Positions 20,643 through 29,039 of a stretch of DNA of 64,000 nucleotides are shown here, piece after piece. The DNA lies in the NCBI GenBank assembly GCA_963772815.1, contig CAVYYV010000004.1, positions 744,001-808,000 of the forward strand, written 5' to 3'. The first letter of the stretch is position 1; each line of letters starts with the position of its first letter. Position numbers and translations under genes: made by a program. The notes beneath the pieces are model-generated. The model was not told where the DNA came from, made no database searches, and worked only from the letters and a program-made list of their open reading frames with translations. The stretch is from DATFFO01 sp963772815 (GTDB lineage: Bacteria; Actinomycetota; Acidimicrobiia; Spongiisociales; ZC4RG35).

Positions 20643-22652
20643 TTACCCGGTCGCTTGAGCCGTCTCCCTCAACTCCCTCTTCAGTTCGTTGATCTCGTCC
20701 CGCAGTCGGGCGGCGTATTCGAATCGCAACTCCTTGGCCGCTTCGTGCATCTCGGTTTCCAGTCCGAGAAGCAGTCGGTGGAGATCTTCGCCTTCCAAGT
20801 CGAGAGGTCGGCGTCTTTCCACCTCACGACGCCTTCTATCGGCGGCCGGAACCTCCGACTGGACGAGTTCGAGTATGTCCGAAACCCGCTTGCGAACGGT
20901 CTGCGGGTCGATTCCGTGCTCGGTGTTGTACTCCATCTGCAGGTGGCGGCGGCGGTTAGTCTCGTTGATGGCCCGCTGCATGGAGTCGGTTACCTGATCG
21001 GCGTACATCACCACCTGGCCTTCAACATTTCGTGCAGCCCGCCCGATGATCTGAATCAGTGAGGTCTCCGACCGGAGGAACCCTTCCTTGTCGGCATCCA
21101 GAATGGCGACCAGCGACACTTCCGGAAGATCGAGACCCTCCCGCAACAGGTTGATGCCAACCAGTACGTCGAATTCGCCAAGGCGCAGCTCACGCAGGAT
21201 CTGAACCCGTTCCAGAGTGTCGATCTCGGAATGGAGGTAGCGGGCCCGGACCCCCATCTCGAGGAGATAGTCGGTCAAATCCTCCGCCATCTTCTTGGTA
21301 AGGGTGGTGACCAGAATCCGTGAGTTGCCCTCCGCCCGACGGCGGATCTCTTCGAGGAGATCATCGATCTGGCCCTTGGTTGGTCGGATGATGACCTCGG
21401 GATCGATCAAACCGGTGGGTCGGACGATCTGCTCCACGACTCGAGTCGATTTCTCCCGCTCGAACGGGCCCGGAGTAGCGGACATGAACACCACCTGGTG
21501 GGCCCGATCCAGCCACTCGTCGAACCTGAGGGGCCGGTTGTCCTGAGCGGACGGGAGACGGAACCCGTGCTCGACCAGGACCTCCTTACGGGAGCGATCG
21601 CCCGCGTACTGACCGCCGATTTGCGGCACCGTCACATGGGACTCGTCCAGCACCATCAGGTAGTCATCGGGGAAATAGTCCAACAGCGTGTACGGCGCCT
21701 CACCCGGGGCCCGACCGTCGAGGTGGCGCGAGTAGTTTTCGATGCCCGAGCAGAACCCAACCTCCCGCATCATCTCCAGGTCGTATGCGGTACGCATGCG
21801 CAGTCTCTGAGCCTCCAGCATCTTCCCCCGAGACTCCAGCTCTCCCAGCCGTTCCTGAAGTTCGACTTCGATGTCCTCGACGGCCTTGAGCATCCTCTCC
21901 CGCTCGGTGACGTAATGGGTGGCGGGAAAGATGAACACTTCGCTCATCTCCTCCATCACCTCTCCGGTGATCGGGTCCATCCGCAGGATCCGCTCCACCT
22001 CGTCCCCCCAGAATTCGATCCGGACGATCGTCTCTCCGTAGGAGGGAAATACCTCGAGGGTGTCGCCCTTGACCCGGAACTTGCCCCGGATCAAGTTGAC
22101 CTCATTCCGCTCGTACTGGATGTCGACCAGCCTGCGAATGGCATCGCCCATCGGGTATTCGACTCCCCGGACCAGGCGGAGGAGCTGACCCCGGTATTGC
22201 TCGGGAGAACCCAACCCGTATATGGCCGAGACCGAGGCGACGATGATCACGTCCTTGCGCACCAGGAGGCCCGACGTGGCGGCATGCCGGAGACGATCGA
22301 TCTCGTCATTGACCGTGGCGTCCTTCTCGATGTAGGTGTCGGTCTGAGGCATGTACGCCTCTGGCTGGTAGTAGTCGTAGTACGAGACGAAGTACTCGAC
22401 CCGGTTGTTGGGAAAGAACTGACGGAATTCGTTGGCCAGCTGCGCGGCCAGGGCCTTGTTGGGTGCGAGCACCAGGGTTGGCTTCTGAACCTTCTCGATC
22501 GTCCAGGCGATCGTGGCCGACTTGCCCGAGCCCGTGATGCCCAGCAGGGTCTGGAAACGCTCACCAGCCTGGATTCCCTCGGCCAGGGCAGCTATGGCTT
22601 CGGGTTGATCCCCGGAAGGGGCGAATTCAGAGACGACCTCGAACGGCGGCAC
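20643..22652 (-). CDS. uvrB: Excinuclease ABC subunit B
   Basis: Helicase-like damage verifier of nucleotide excision repair that receives lesions from UvrA and recruits UvrC. The 669-aa protein has the Walker A region TLLGITGSGKSATIAWTIEK, the beta-hairpin/YVSYYDYYQPEAYMPQTDTY type segment (here YFVSYYDYYQPEAYMPQTDT), LVLDESHVTVPQIGG, the helicase motif VLVGINLLREGLDLPEVSLV, and QIIGRAARN. A C-terminal UVR domain (LETEMHEAAKELRFEYAARL) binds UvrC. Start GTG at 22652. Same strand as uvrA and uvrC. Confidence 0.98.
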   Translation of the reverse strand: MPPFEVVSEFAPSGDQPEAIAALAEGIQAGERFQTLLGITGSGKSATIAWTIEKVQKPTLVLAPNKALAAQLANEFRQFFPNNRVEYFVSYYDYYQPEAYMPQTDTYIEKDATVNDEIDRLRHAATSGLLVRKDVIIVASVSAIYGLGSPEQYRGQLLRLVRGVEYPMGDAIRRLVDIQYERNEVNLIRGKFRVKGDTLEVFPSYGETIVRIEFWGDEVERILRMDPITGEVMEEMSEVFIFPATHYVTERERMLKAVEDIEVELQERLGELESRGKMLEAQRLRMRTAYDLEMMREVGFCSGIENYSRHLDGRAPGEAPYTLLDYFPDDYLMVLDESHVTVPQIGGQYAGDRSRKEVLVEHGFRLPSAQDNRPLRFDEWLDRAHQVVFMSATPGPFEREKSTRVVEQIVRPTGLIDPEVIIRPTKGQIDDLLEEIRRRAEGNSRILVTTLTKKMAEDLTDYLLEMGVRARYLHSEIDTLERVQILRELRLGEFDVLVGINLLREGLDLPEVSLVAILDADKEGFLRSETSLIQIIGRAARNVEGQVVMYADQVTDSMQRAINETNRRRHLQMEYNTEHGIDPQTVRKRVSDILELVQSEVPAADRRRREVERRRPLDLEGEDLHRLLLGLETEMHEAAKELRFEYAARLRDEINELKRELRETAQATG

Positions 22653-22679
22653 AACGCATGAGGGTAACGGACAAGTGGG

Positions 22680-23873
22680 TCAAGAATCGTCGGACGAGGT
22701 CGGATCTGCACCAATGAAAGACCTACTGCGTTGGCACGAACGTGACGAAGACGCCTCACGAGCCAACAAGACCGCACTCACAATCAACAGGAAGTTGCGC
22801 GCTGTGAAGGCCGAATAGCTTCCCGGGCCCTCGAACATCGAAGCGTTCCATGCCCATGCCAACGTGGTGGACATCCCCGCCAGCACAACCATTGTTGCGA
22901 GGAGGACGCGTCGATTCGACAGTGCTACGAAAGGGGTCAGCCACAAGACGTATTGCAGGGACAGCACACCGGCCGTCAGCATGATCCCAACCACGACTGC
23001 TCCCGTTCCGAGCAACTTCTCCCTGACGTCGTGAGCACGGACCACCACGATCGAAGCGAGAACTACGACCGACAGCCCAATCAGCGTGTTGAGCACCACA
23101 GCCCAGCCGGGCACATCGATGTAGGCGGCAGTCGTGACCGTGACGTGAGCCGTTCTGCGCGCAGCCGTGCGAGCCAATCCAAACAACGCCCCAACGACTG
23201 TCTCTGCGTGGAGCCCCTGGGGTCCGCGAGCCGATACGAAGCCGGGCAAGAAGGTCCAGGCGACAGCGATGATCCCCGAAATCGCCACGACCATGGACCG
23301 CGCCTTCTGCCGGGGCCAGGAAGCCACGGCCAGCGAGGCCGGCCACACCTTGGCCGCCGCTCCACCAATCGCCCACAACCACCAACCGCTGCGGCCGCGC
23401 AGCAGCGCCCAGATGCCCGCGGTGGCCAGGAAGAGCGGAACAGGGTCGTTGCGAAAGACGGCCAACGGAACAAGGAGACCGGTAGCGATAACCCAGCGCC
23501 AGCCGACCCGCCTCACCGCAAGCGACCGGCCGATCCCCTCCATGAACACTGACGTCAACACCAGGGTGAGACTCATCAGGCTGGCAAAGACGGTCACATA
23601 GTCGGTTTGAGATACCCAGCCACCCAGGATCCAAGCTAGGAACATTGGGACGAGCATCAACGGCAGATGCTCGAAGGGCACGTCCAAGTAGGGCCAGCCC
23701 CGCTCCAAGATCGAACTGATCCGATTCCGATAGGCGACGGTGTCCCCGGGAATAATCGTTTCAGGGTGGTGCGCCACGATCAGTATCGAAGCAAGAGCCA
23801 GCACCAGAGTTGCAACCGCTGGGAGTAGCCACCGGATCCTCGCCGAATCAGGCCTGATAGCCGAGCGAACCAT
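22680..23873 (-). CDS. Polytopic membrane protein, GT87-like
   Basis: About 397 aa with roughly ten hydrophobic helices. The N-terminal periplasmic loop PGDTVAYRNRISSILERGWP, followed by YLDVPFEHLPLMLVP, resembles GT87-type polyprenyl-phosphate mannosyltransferases, where an Asp/Tyr-rich first loop and an (E/Y)xxP region recur. FRNDPVPLFLATAGIWALLR and AAAKVWPASLAVASWPRQKA support this. Assignment to GT87 is tentative. The start ATG 23873 was chosen because it places the first helix (LLPAVATLVLALASILIV) near the N-terminus; an upstream start at 23972 would overlap the divergent kinase gene and cross the hairpin at 23903. Confidence 0.72.
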   Translation of the reverse strand: MVRSAIRPDSARIRWLLPAVATLVLALASILIVAHHPETIIPGDTVAYRNRISSILERGWPYLDVPFEHLPLMLVPMFLAWILGGWVSQTDYVTVFASLMSLTLVLTSVFMEGIGRSLAVRRVGWRWVIATGLLVPLAVFRNDPVPLFLATAGIWALLRGRSGWWLWAIGGAAAKVWPASLAVASWPRQKARSMVVAISGIIAVAWTFLPGFVSARGPQGLHAETVVGALFGLARTAARRTAHVTVTTAAYIDVPGWAVVLNTLIGLSVVVLASIVVVRAHDVREKLLGTGAVVVGIMLTAGVLSLQYVLWLTPFVALSNRRVLLATMVVLAGMSTTLAWAWNASMFEGPGSYSAFTARNFLLIVSAVLLAREASSSRSCQRSRSFIGADPTSSDDS

Positions 23874-23902
23874 CGCCCAGCGAGTGTACGGGCGAAATCC
23901 AC

Positions 23903-23934
23903 TGCGAGTGAGGACCTGAAGGTCCTCACTCGCA
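23903..23934. repeat. Perfect 14-bp inverted repeat between divergent genes
   Basis: TGCGAGTGAGGACC, a four-base spacer TGAA, then the exact reverse complement GGTCCTCACTCGCA. It lies 30 bp upstream of the GT87-like gene and 32 bp upstream of the histidine kinase ATG, so it sits in both promoter regions. No T-tract follows on either strand, which argues against an intrinsic terminator. An operator for a dimeric regulator, or a hairpin in one of the leaders, fits better. Confidence 0.85.
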
Positions 23935-23966
23935 CAACGTCCGGCAATCACCATATCCTTGTACCG

Positions 23967-25475
23967 ATGCAACAGACCCCGACCTGGGTGCTGCGATCGA
24001 TTCGGATCCTCGTCATCGCCGCCTGGTTCTCGCTGGCCCTGGGCATCCTCGGCTCTGCTACCACGGCAGACACGGCGATTCCACTGGTGGGCACGGCGGC
24101 CGCTCTAAGCGGAATCTTCGTCGTCGCCCTCACCTTCGTCCCCAGGCACTACCTGACTCGAGGAGGCGTCAACCTCGAGATCCTGGTCGTATCCGGCGCC
24201 TTGTTGACGATTGCCTCCCTGACCTTGACCGGCCGTGCGGACAGCGCCTACCTGCTCATGGCTCTGCTACCCACTCTCCTGGCAGCCATCATTCGAGGGC
24301 ATCGTATGGGCCTGACCACGGCTTTCTTGTCGGCTGGCTTGCTGACGGCGGTAATCATCGCTACGGACGGCCTTCCAGGGTTCGTGGCCTCGGCAGGCAC
24401 GGTCGCTCTGTTCCCGCTGATGGGGCTCGTGGTGGCCCAGATCCGCAACATCCTGGTCGAGATCGAAGCCCGAGCCACCTCGTTGGAAGAGGCCTCAGCG
24501 CAAGCCGAGGTCGAATTGGCTCGTCTCGGCCAGGCCAACGACCTGCTTCGGCGACTGACCGATGTGTATGGCGACGGAAGCACCAACCCAATAGAGGTGG
24601 GCCGGGCCGCTTTGGAAGCAATCGTCGATGCCAAGCCGGGAAGCTTCGCCACCGCCACCCTGTTTGACAACCAGGGTCCCGTAGTCGTGGCCCGGGCCGG
24701 CAGCGACGCCCCCAATCTGATCCGGGCTCAGATCCCGCTCGGCGATGGCGAGACCACCTCCGGGGTGGTGTCGATCGGGACCCCCGAGCCCCTCACAGGT
24801 ACCGAAAGACGTGACATCGATCGGTTGCTGAGACCGGTGGCGGTGTCCTTCGCCAACACAGTCCTCCTCCAGGACATCGCCGCGGCGGCGGTCAAAGAGG
24901 AGCGGCTGCGGCTCGCCCGGGAACTGCATGACGAGGTGGGCCCCGCTCTTGCCGCCCTTGGGCTGTCACTGGATGCCGCGCAGATGCAAACGCTCGATCA
25001 GGCTCTCACCGAGAGCATCGGATACGTGCGGGAAGGCCTCGGATCCGTGATCGACGACCTCAGGGGCATTATTGCCGATCTGAGAGCCGAAGAGGCTGGA
25101 TCACTAACCAACCAACTCAACAGCACCGTCAGCCGCCTGGAGCCTCCCCCAGAGGTCAGGCTCGAGATCAGGGAACAACGTGCACCCCGGGGCAATGCCA
25201 TGCGTCAGATTTTGGCGGTCGTCACGGAATCGGTCAGGAACGCATATCGACATGCCGATGCCAAGCTGATACAGATCGTCGGCACCGTCGATCGGAATCG
25301 GGTCGAGATCGAGATCAAAGACGATGGCCGAGGATTCGACCCCGACCATCTACCCGATGGCCATTATGGGATCATGGGAATGAGAGAACGTGCAGACCGC
25401 ATCGGCGCCACAGTTGATATCGCCTCCGATGGGGGAGGCACCACGGTGAGGCTTCTCTGGAAGGAGCAGCGATGA
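23967..25475 (+). CDS. Sensor histidine kinase (HisKA_3/NarL-type)
   Basis: A 502-aa membrane kinase. Residues ~1-155 contain about five hydrophobic helices; a short coiled coil (ARATSLEEASAQAEVELARL) leads to a GAF-like segment (~195-300). The dimerisation and phosphoacceptor helix is RLRLARELHDEVGPALAALG, with His near residue 321, typical of HisKA_3 kinases. The ATP-binding domain shows VVTESVRNAYRHADAKLIQI (N box), DDGRGFDPDHLPDGHYGIMG and ATVDIASDGGGTTVRLLW. Its stop overlaps the next start by 4 bp, so it is co-translated with the response regulator. Signal unknown; the downstream pilin genes suggest control of piliation. Confidence 0.92.
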   Translation: MQQTPTWVLRSIRILVIAAWFSLALGILGSATTADTAIPLVGTAAALSGIFVVALTFVPRHYLTRGGVNLEILVVSGALLTIASLTLTGRADSAYLLMALLPTLLAAIIRGHRMGLTTAFLSAGLLTAVIIATDGLPGFVASAGTVALFPLMGLVVAQIRNILVEIEARATSLEEASAQAEVELARLGQANDLLRRLTDVYGDGSTNPIEVGRAALEAIVDAKPGSFATATLFDNQGPVVVARAGSDAPNLIRAQIPLGDGETTSGVVSIGTPEPLTGTERRDIDRLLRPVAVSFANTVLLQDIAAAAVKEERLRLARELHDEVGPALAALGLSLDAAQMQTLDQALTESIGYVREGLGSVIDDLRGIIADLRAEEAGSLTNQLNSTVSRLEPPPEVRLEIREQRAPRGNAMRQILAVVTESVRNAYRHADAKLIQIVGTVDRNRVEIEIKDDGRGFDPDHLPDGHYGIMGMRERADRIGATVDIASDGGGTTVRLLWKEQR

Positions 25476-26108
25476 TCAGAGTATGGATAGCCGACGATCA
25501 CACCCTGTTCGCCCAGGGTCTGAGTCGAGGCCTCGACGCCATCCCCGATATTCGGGTAGTGGGTATAGCCGCCTCTGGCGCTGAGCTCCTCGAGGGCATA
25601 CAGTCTCAGCCTGCGGAGGTGTGCATCACCGACCTGGAAATGCCGGGCGGTGGCGGGAAGGCGGTTCTGGAGGGACTCAAGGACACGCCGGTGATCGTCG
25701 TCAGCATGCATGCGGACGACGAGCAGAAGGAGGCCGCAAGGGCGGCCGGCGCGTCCGGGCTTCTTTTCCAAGTCTGCCCCACTCAAGGAGATAGCCAGCG
25801 CCGTGCGGGCGGTGGCCGCGGGCGAAACGCTCGACGTGGTCGAATCAACGGCCAATTCGGAAGTCATCGAGCGCCACAGCCAGCCGGAGCTTGATCCCGG
25901 AGCAGCGTCCCTGACAGACCGGGAAAAGGAGATACTTTCCCACCTCGCCCGAGGGGTTTCCGCCACCGACGAATTGGCCGAAATACTGTTCATCTCTCAA
26001 AAGACGGTCAAGAACCACCTCGCTTCGATCTTCCAGAAACTGGCCGTGAGCGACCGCACTCAAGCTGCCGTAGAAGCTATCCGCCTAGGCCTGGCTGACG
26101 AGGACTAG
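25472..26108 (+). CDS. NarL/LuxR-type response regulator, interrupted by a +1 frameshift
   Basis: Partner of the upstream kinase. The receiver domain starts MIRVWIADDHTLFAQGLSRG with phospho-acceptor D54 in ITDLEMPGGG and VIVVSMHADDEQKEAARAAG. After GASG (about 25758) the frame changes; the next frame continues FFSKSAPLKEIASAVRAVAA and ends in a LuxR-type helix-turn-helix, LTDREKEILSHLARG and ILFISQKTVKNHLASIFQKL. Dropping one base (C or G at the GGGC) restores a 211-aa regulator of normal length. As read here the protein would be cut before its DNA-binding domain, unless the shift is a sequencing error. Confidence 0.9.
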
Positions 26109-26120
26109 ACCACTCCTCGT

Positions 26121-26155
26121 GAATAGGCCGGAAGGCCCACAGTCAACGCTCAAGG
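26121..26155 (+). promoter_or_regulatory. Conserved upstream element of pilin gene 1
   Basis: A 35-nt block starting GAAT, then a short GGCC-GGAA-GGCC inverted repeat, then CCACAGTCAAC and TCAAGG. It ends 67 nt before the pilin ATG at 26223 and begins 13 nt after the response regulator stop. An almost identical block lies at the same distance upstream of the second pilin gene. It could be a shared operator and promoter, perhaps for the adjacent NarL-type regulator, or a structured RNA leader. Confidence 0.6.
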
Positions 26156-26222
26156 TCTTAACCAAGATTCCGATGTTTAGCCCGTACGCAAGCTCTCCAT
26201 CGGAGACTCGAAAGGAGGAGAA

Positions 26223-26411
26223 ATGCTTGCTCTCTACTGGAATCAGGCTGTGGCATGGTAAGGCCAAGGACGACCATGGCGCCACCATGGTGGAGTACGC
26301 CCTACTGGTTGCCTTGATCGCCGTCGTGGCCATCGTTGTCATCAGCATCGTTGGTCGCAGACCTCGAACGCCTTCTCGACCGTCGGCGCCTCGATGGGCA
26401 CCGCCAACTGA
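26223..26411 (+). CDS. flp: Flp/Fap-type pilin 1, with two compensating frameshifts
   Basis: Major subunit candidate of the Tad pilus. After an ideal AAGGAGGAG ribosome site the reading is MLALYWNQAVAW, then one extra T, then KAKDDHGATMVEYALLVALI followed by AVVAIVVISIVG, then one missing base, then SQTSNAFSTVGASMGTAN and a stop. Net length is a multiple of three (62 aa). The site G/ATMVEYALLV is the Flp prepilin cleavage pattern with the conserved Glu at +5 and a following hydrophobic helix. Taken literally the gene stops after 12 codons. Two opposite single-base shifts in 190 bp make base-calling error the simplest reading. Confidence 0.82.
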
Positions 26412-26434
26412 CACAGAAGTCAACTAGAGACAAG

Positions 26435-26471
26435 AGGGACGGGGCCTCGGCCCCGTCCCTTCTTCTTTTTC
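26435..26471 (+). terminator. Rho-independent terminator after pilin 1
   Basis: AGGGACGGGGCC and its exact reverse complement GGCCCCGTCCCT flank a two-base centre (TC), giving a strong GC hairpin whose closing pairs will open to a small loop. It is followed by TCTTCTTTTT. It lies 23 bp after the pilin stop codon and isolates pilin 1 from pilin 2, so each pilin is expected to have its own promoter. Confidence 0.93.
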
Positions 26472-26493
26472 GTCTGTTACAGCTCTGCGAAGG

Positions 26494-26529
26494 GAATGGG
26501 CCACTCGGCCCACAGTCAACCCGTCAAGG
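26494..26529 (+). promoter_or_regulatory. Conserved upstream element of pilin gene 2
   Basis: A 36-nt block matching the element upstream of pilin 1: GAAT, an inverted repeat TGGGCC-ACTC-GGCCCA, then CAGTCAAC and CCGTCAAGG. It ends 69 nt before the pilin ATG at 26599. The loop sequence differs between copies (GGAA versus ACTC) and the extra stem position is A/C in copy 1 and a G-C pair here, while the flanks are kept. That suggests the hairpin matters. Confidence 0.6.
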
Positions 26530-26598
26530 CGCGAAGCATCATGGTCGATAGAAGTCACAGCGACCGTGTCACACATCGAACGCAGAGAAGGAGGAGGC

Positions 26599-26776
26599 AT
26601 GCTCGCAATTTGGACCCAGCTCAGAGCCCGCCTCAATATGGAGGAGACGGGGGGCCAGCATCGTCGAGTACGCCCTTCTCATCGCATTCATAGCCATGGT
26701 TGCTTTCGCAGTCGTGGCCATCGTTGGCACCAGCACCTCGGACGTGTTCTCGACCGCCGGAGCAGGCTTCCCCTAA
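26599..26776 (+). CDS. Flp/Fap-type pilin 2, frameshifted in a G6 run
   Basis: Second Tad pilin. After GAAGGAGGAGGC the reading is MLAIWTQLRARLNMEETG, then in the next frame ASIVEYALLIAFIAMVAFAV, VAIVGTSTSDVFSTAGAGFP and stop. Removing one G from the GGGGGG run at ~26648-26653 joins these into a 58-aa prepilin with a G/ASIVEY cleavage site and Glu at +5. As read, translation shifts exactly at the cleavage site. A G-run at such a place could be a phase-variable switch, but frame errors in every neighbouring gene also point to sequencing error. Confidence 0.8.
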
Positions 26777-26781
26777 ACGGG

Positions 26782-28095
26782 TCAGAGTGGCGCCGGGGCT
26801 TCCAGCAACGTGAAGTTGTCGTCCTTGTACTTGAACCCTCCATCCTTCGGCGATCAACACCGATAACAGAGAGTTGTTGTTCGGAAGCAGAGCCTGTCGT
26901 ATATCGTATTGCTCGAACAGGTCCTCCCATCCCTGATGCGCCGACATGGCTTCAACGAAACGACGATACAGAGGCCCAAATAACTCGGCTCGGTCATCGA
27001 CGAACACCTCGTCAAATCCTGCATAGATGAGATACCCACCCGTTCCGTCGGTGTGGAAGGTGGGAACGTCCTCGAGGTGTTTGGCGGCCTCTACCGGAAA
27101 GGTCTGGGAAGGACTCATGATTGATGGGCACCACAACACCGATGAAAGGATGATGCGCCAGCGGCCCATGCGACCGGACGAGCCAATTCGCGAAGCCTAG
27201 CTCGGAAACGCTGGTTTGGGAAGACAAAGGGAGCAATGGCGATGGCGGAGAGCGGTACTGCCCTATTAGCCGTAAAGGCGAACACAACGAAACGGGACCA
27301 CGATCCACATGTCATGCTTTGACAGCTTCCCAAAGGCGCCCATCAGATCAGCGCTAGAAGGCCGAGTACGAAAGGGAAGAGCGGAACCGAGATGAAGTCG
27401 GGGGCCTGCCATTCGCTGATCAGCTGAAGGTTGTCGAGCTGCCGGCGAAGGAGGCCAAGGATTCCCCACACCCCCCAACCATGGGCGGTGAAGCTCGCGG
27501 CTACACAACCCGCCAGGGCGTCCAATGCGTACCGCCGGTCCCGAAGGCGAAGGGTCTGGAGCACCAGGTATCCAATTCCGACAATGAACCCACCGTGGAC
27601 CGAGGCCCAAACCCAGAAGATGAGCGGAACTGCCCAGCGAAGCCGAGCCCGGTCGGCGACAAGGTGAGCAGCGCAAAAAGGCCAGAGAAGGAAAAACTGG
27701 CCGGGCTGTGAAATATCCAAGCGTTAGCCACATGACCCAGAGCACAGCCGATCGGACCCAATGAACGGCCGCCCCGGGTAAACCCGCAATCCGATAGCCG
27801 AAAGAGGAGAATCGCGGCGCTGAGCCCCACCACGAAATCGGCCGAAGCCAGACGGACCCAACCGTTCGAACCATCCATACGCCAATTCCATCAGCCAGGA
27901 TTGAGTCCGCCATGGCATGCCGCGTGCCGTGAAAGTGAAAGGATCTGAGGTCAGGACGGAGCCAAGGTCGATCTGGCGAACGCCAGCCTCCACATGCCAC
28001 AGATAGGAATTGTCCTGGTGGGCTTGCGCAGCGCTATGCGATGGCGGCGAGGGGTAGCAGCCATGCCAGCCGAGTGAGGGTGAGGGCGCCACGCC
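26782..28095 (-). pseudogene. Polytopic membrane protein (GT-C-like), multiple frameshifts
   Basis: One gene readable only by joining at least six frames. In order: LWHVEAGVRQIDLGSVLTSD then PFTFTARGMPWRTQSWLMEL (~28035-27850); WVRLASADFVVGLSAAILLF (~27860-27720); WAVPLIFWVWASVHGGFIVG and LQLISEWQAPDFISVPLFPF (27720-27343); FVVFAFTANRAVPLSAIAIA (~27290-27150); FIGVVVPINHESFPDLSG (~27150-27095); TFHTDGTGGYLIYAGFDEVF then VDDRAELFGPLYRRFVEAMS (to ~26830); and YKDDNFTLLEAPAPL to the stop at 26782. This plan (many helices, then a soluble tail with GGYLIY and DDRAE) matches a widespread family of membrane proteins of unknown function. The 5' end is uncertain. Convergent with pilin 2. Confidence 0.75.
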
Positions 28096-28098
28096 GCA

Positions 28099-28121
28099 GT
28101 GGTGCCTGGTTCAGGCACCAC
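28099..28121. repeat. 10-bp inverted repeat over the tadC stop codon
   Basis: GTGGTGCCTG, three-base loop GTT, CAGGCACCAC: a perfect 10-bp stem. On the minus strand it contains the restored tadC stop codon (28113-28111). No T-run follows, so an intrinsic terminator is not clearly supported; it may still mark the end of the Tad transcript. Confidence 0.7.
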
Positions 28122-29035
28122 CGAACGCTTTGAAGATCGATATGGCCGCGGGGCCAAGGAGAACGACGAAAAGCGCAGGGAAGATGCAAAATACCAAGCG
28201 GGAAGACCATCTTCACCGGAGCACCGAAAGCCTTCTCCTGGGCTCTCTGACGACGCTTCACCCGCATCTCGTCGGCCTGGACTCGCAGCACCTGAGCGAT
28301 AGCCACGCCGAAGGCCTCTGCCTGCAACATGGCCAACAGAAAAGACCGGAGCTCTTCTAGGTCGGTCCGATCCATGAGGTGGCGCATGGCGTCCCGCCGG
28401 CTCACGCCCACCCTCGTCTCCTGCAGCATTCGGAAGAACTCCTCCGACAACGGTCCGGGTACCGTGCCCACCACGCGGGCCATAGCTGAGTCGAAGCCAA
28501 GGCCAGCCTCGACCGAGATGACCAGAAGGTCGAGGATGTCGGGTAGGGCTCGCAACATCGCCTTGCGACGATCGTCGACTTTGCGGGATAGCCACACATC
28601 AGGCCCGAAAAAGCCCAGGGCAATAGGGAGGACGAAGAGGGCAATACGCTGGATCCCCGAGACATTCACGCTTTGTGTTAGGAAAGCCAGGACGATACCC
28701 ACGATTGTGGTGAACACCTTGATGGTGGCAAAGGCTGGGGCATCGAGGTTGCCGGGGCTGCTGGCTAGCATCAGCTTGTGCTGAGTCTTCTCCAGGTACC
28801 CAACCGGGGTGAAGCGCTTGCCGATTGCTCCCAACCGCAGGACGATAGGTGCCACCGCCCGCTCTGATAGCGGCTTGGCGAGCGTCTCCGCCCGCAGCGA
28901 GTCTTTGCCATACACAGCCAAACGGTCTGATGCAGTCTGCTGCGCCCTCATCACGCCGTTACCGATCCACAGGATGACGAATGCCACGAACAGGAAGGTG
29001 GCGGTCAGGCCAACGATCAGTAGTGGTTCCATCAC
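28111..29035 (-). CDS. tadC: Tad pilus inner-membrane platform protein TadC, +1 frameshift near the C-terminus
   Basis: GspF-type membrane protein that forms the pilus assembly platform with TadB. Helices lie near residues 5-27 and 105-145. The GspF domain reads LRALPDILDLLVISVEAGLG, EFFRMLQETRVGVSRRDAMR and GVAIAQVLRVQADEMRVKRR, then AQEKAFGAPVKMVFPL. After this the first frame loses similarity, while removing one base at ~28194 continues as LVFCIFPALFVVLLGPAAIS, IFKAFGGA and a stop at 28111, the normal TadC C-terminus (307 aa). Without that correction the frame runs on to 28034 with an unrelated tail. It follows the VWA-TadB gene by 4 bp. Confidence 0.88.
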
Positions 29036-29039
29036 AGCC

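Noticed and set aside
22756..23634. Second long minus-strand frame inside the GT87-like gene
   Set aside because: The other frame has regular membrane helices and better codon use; this one is a shadow.
26121..26222. Cyclic-di-GMP riboswitch upstream of pilin 1
   Set aside because: The leader lacks the known aptamer core sequences of both c-di-GMP riboswitch classes.
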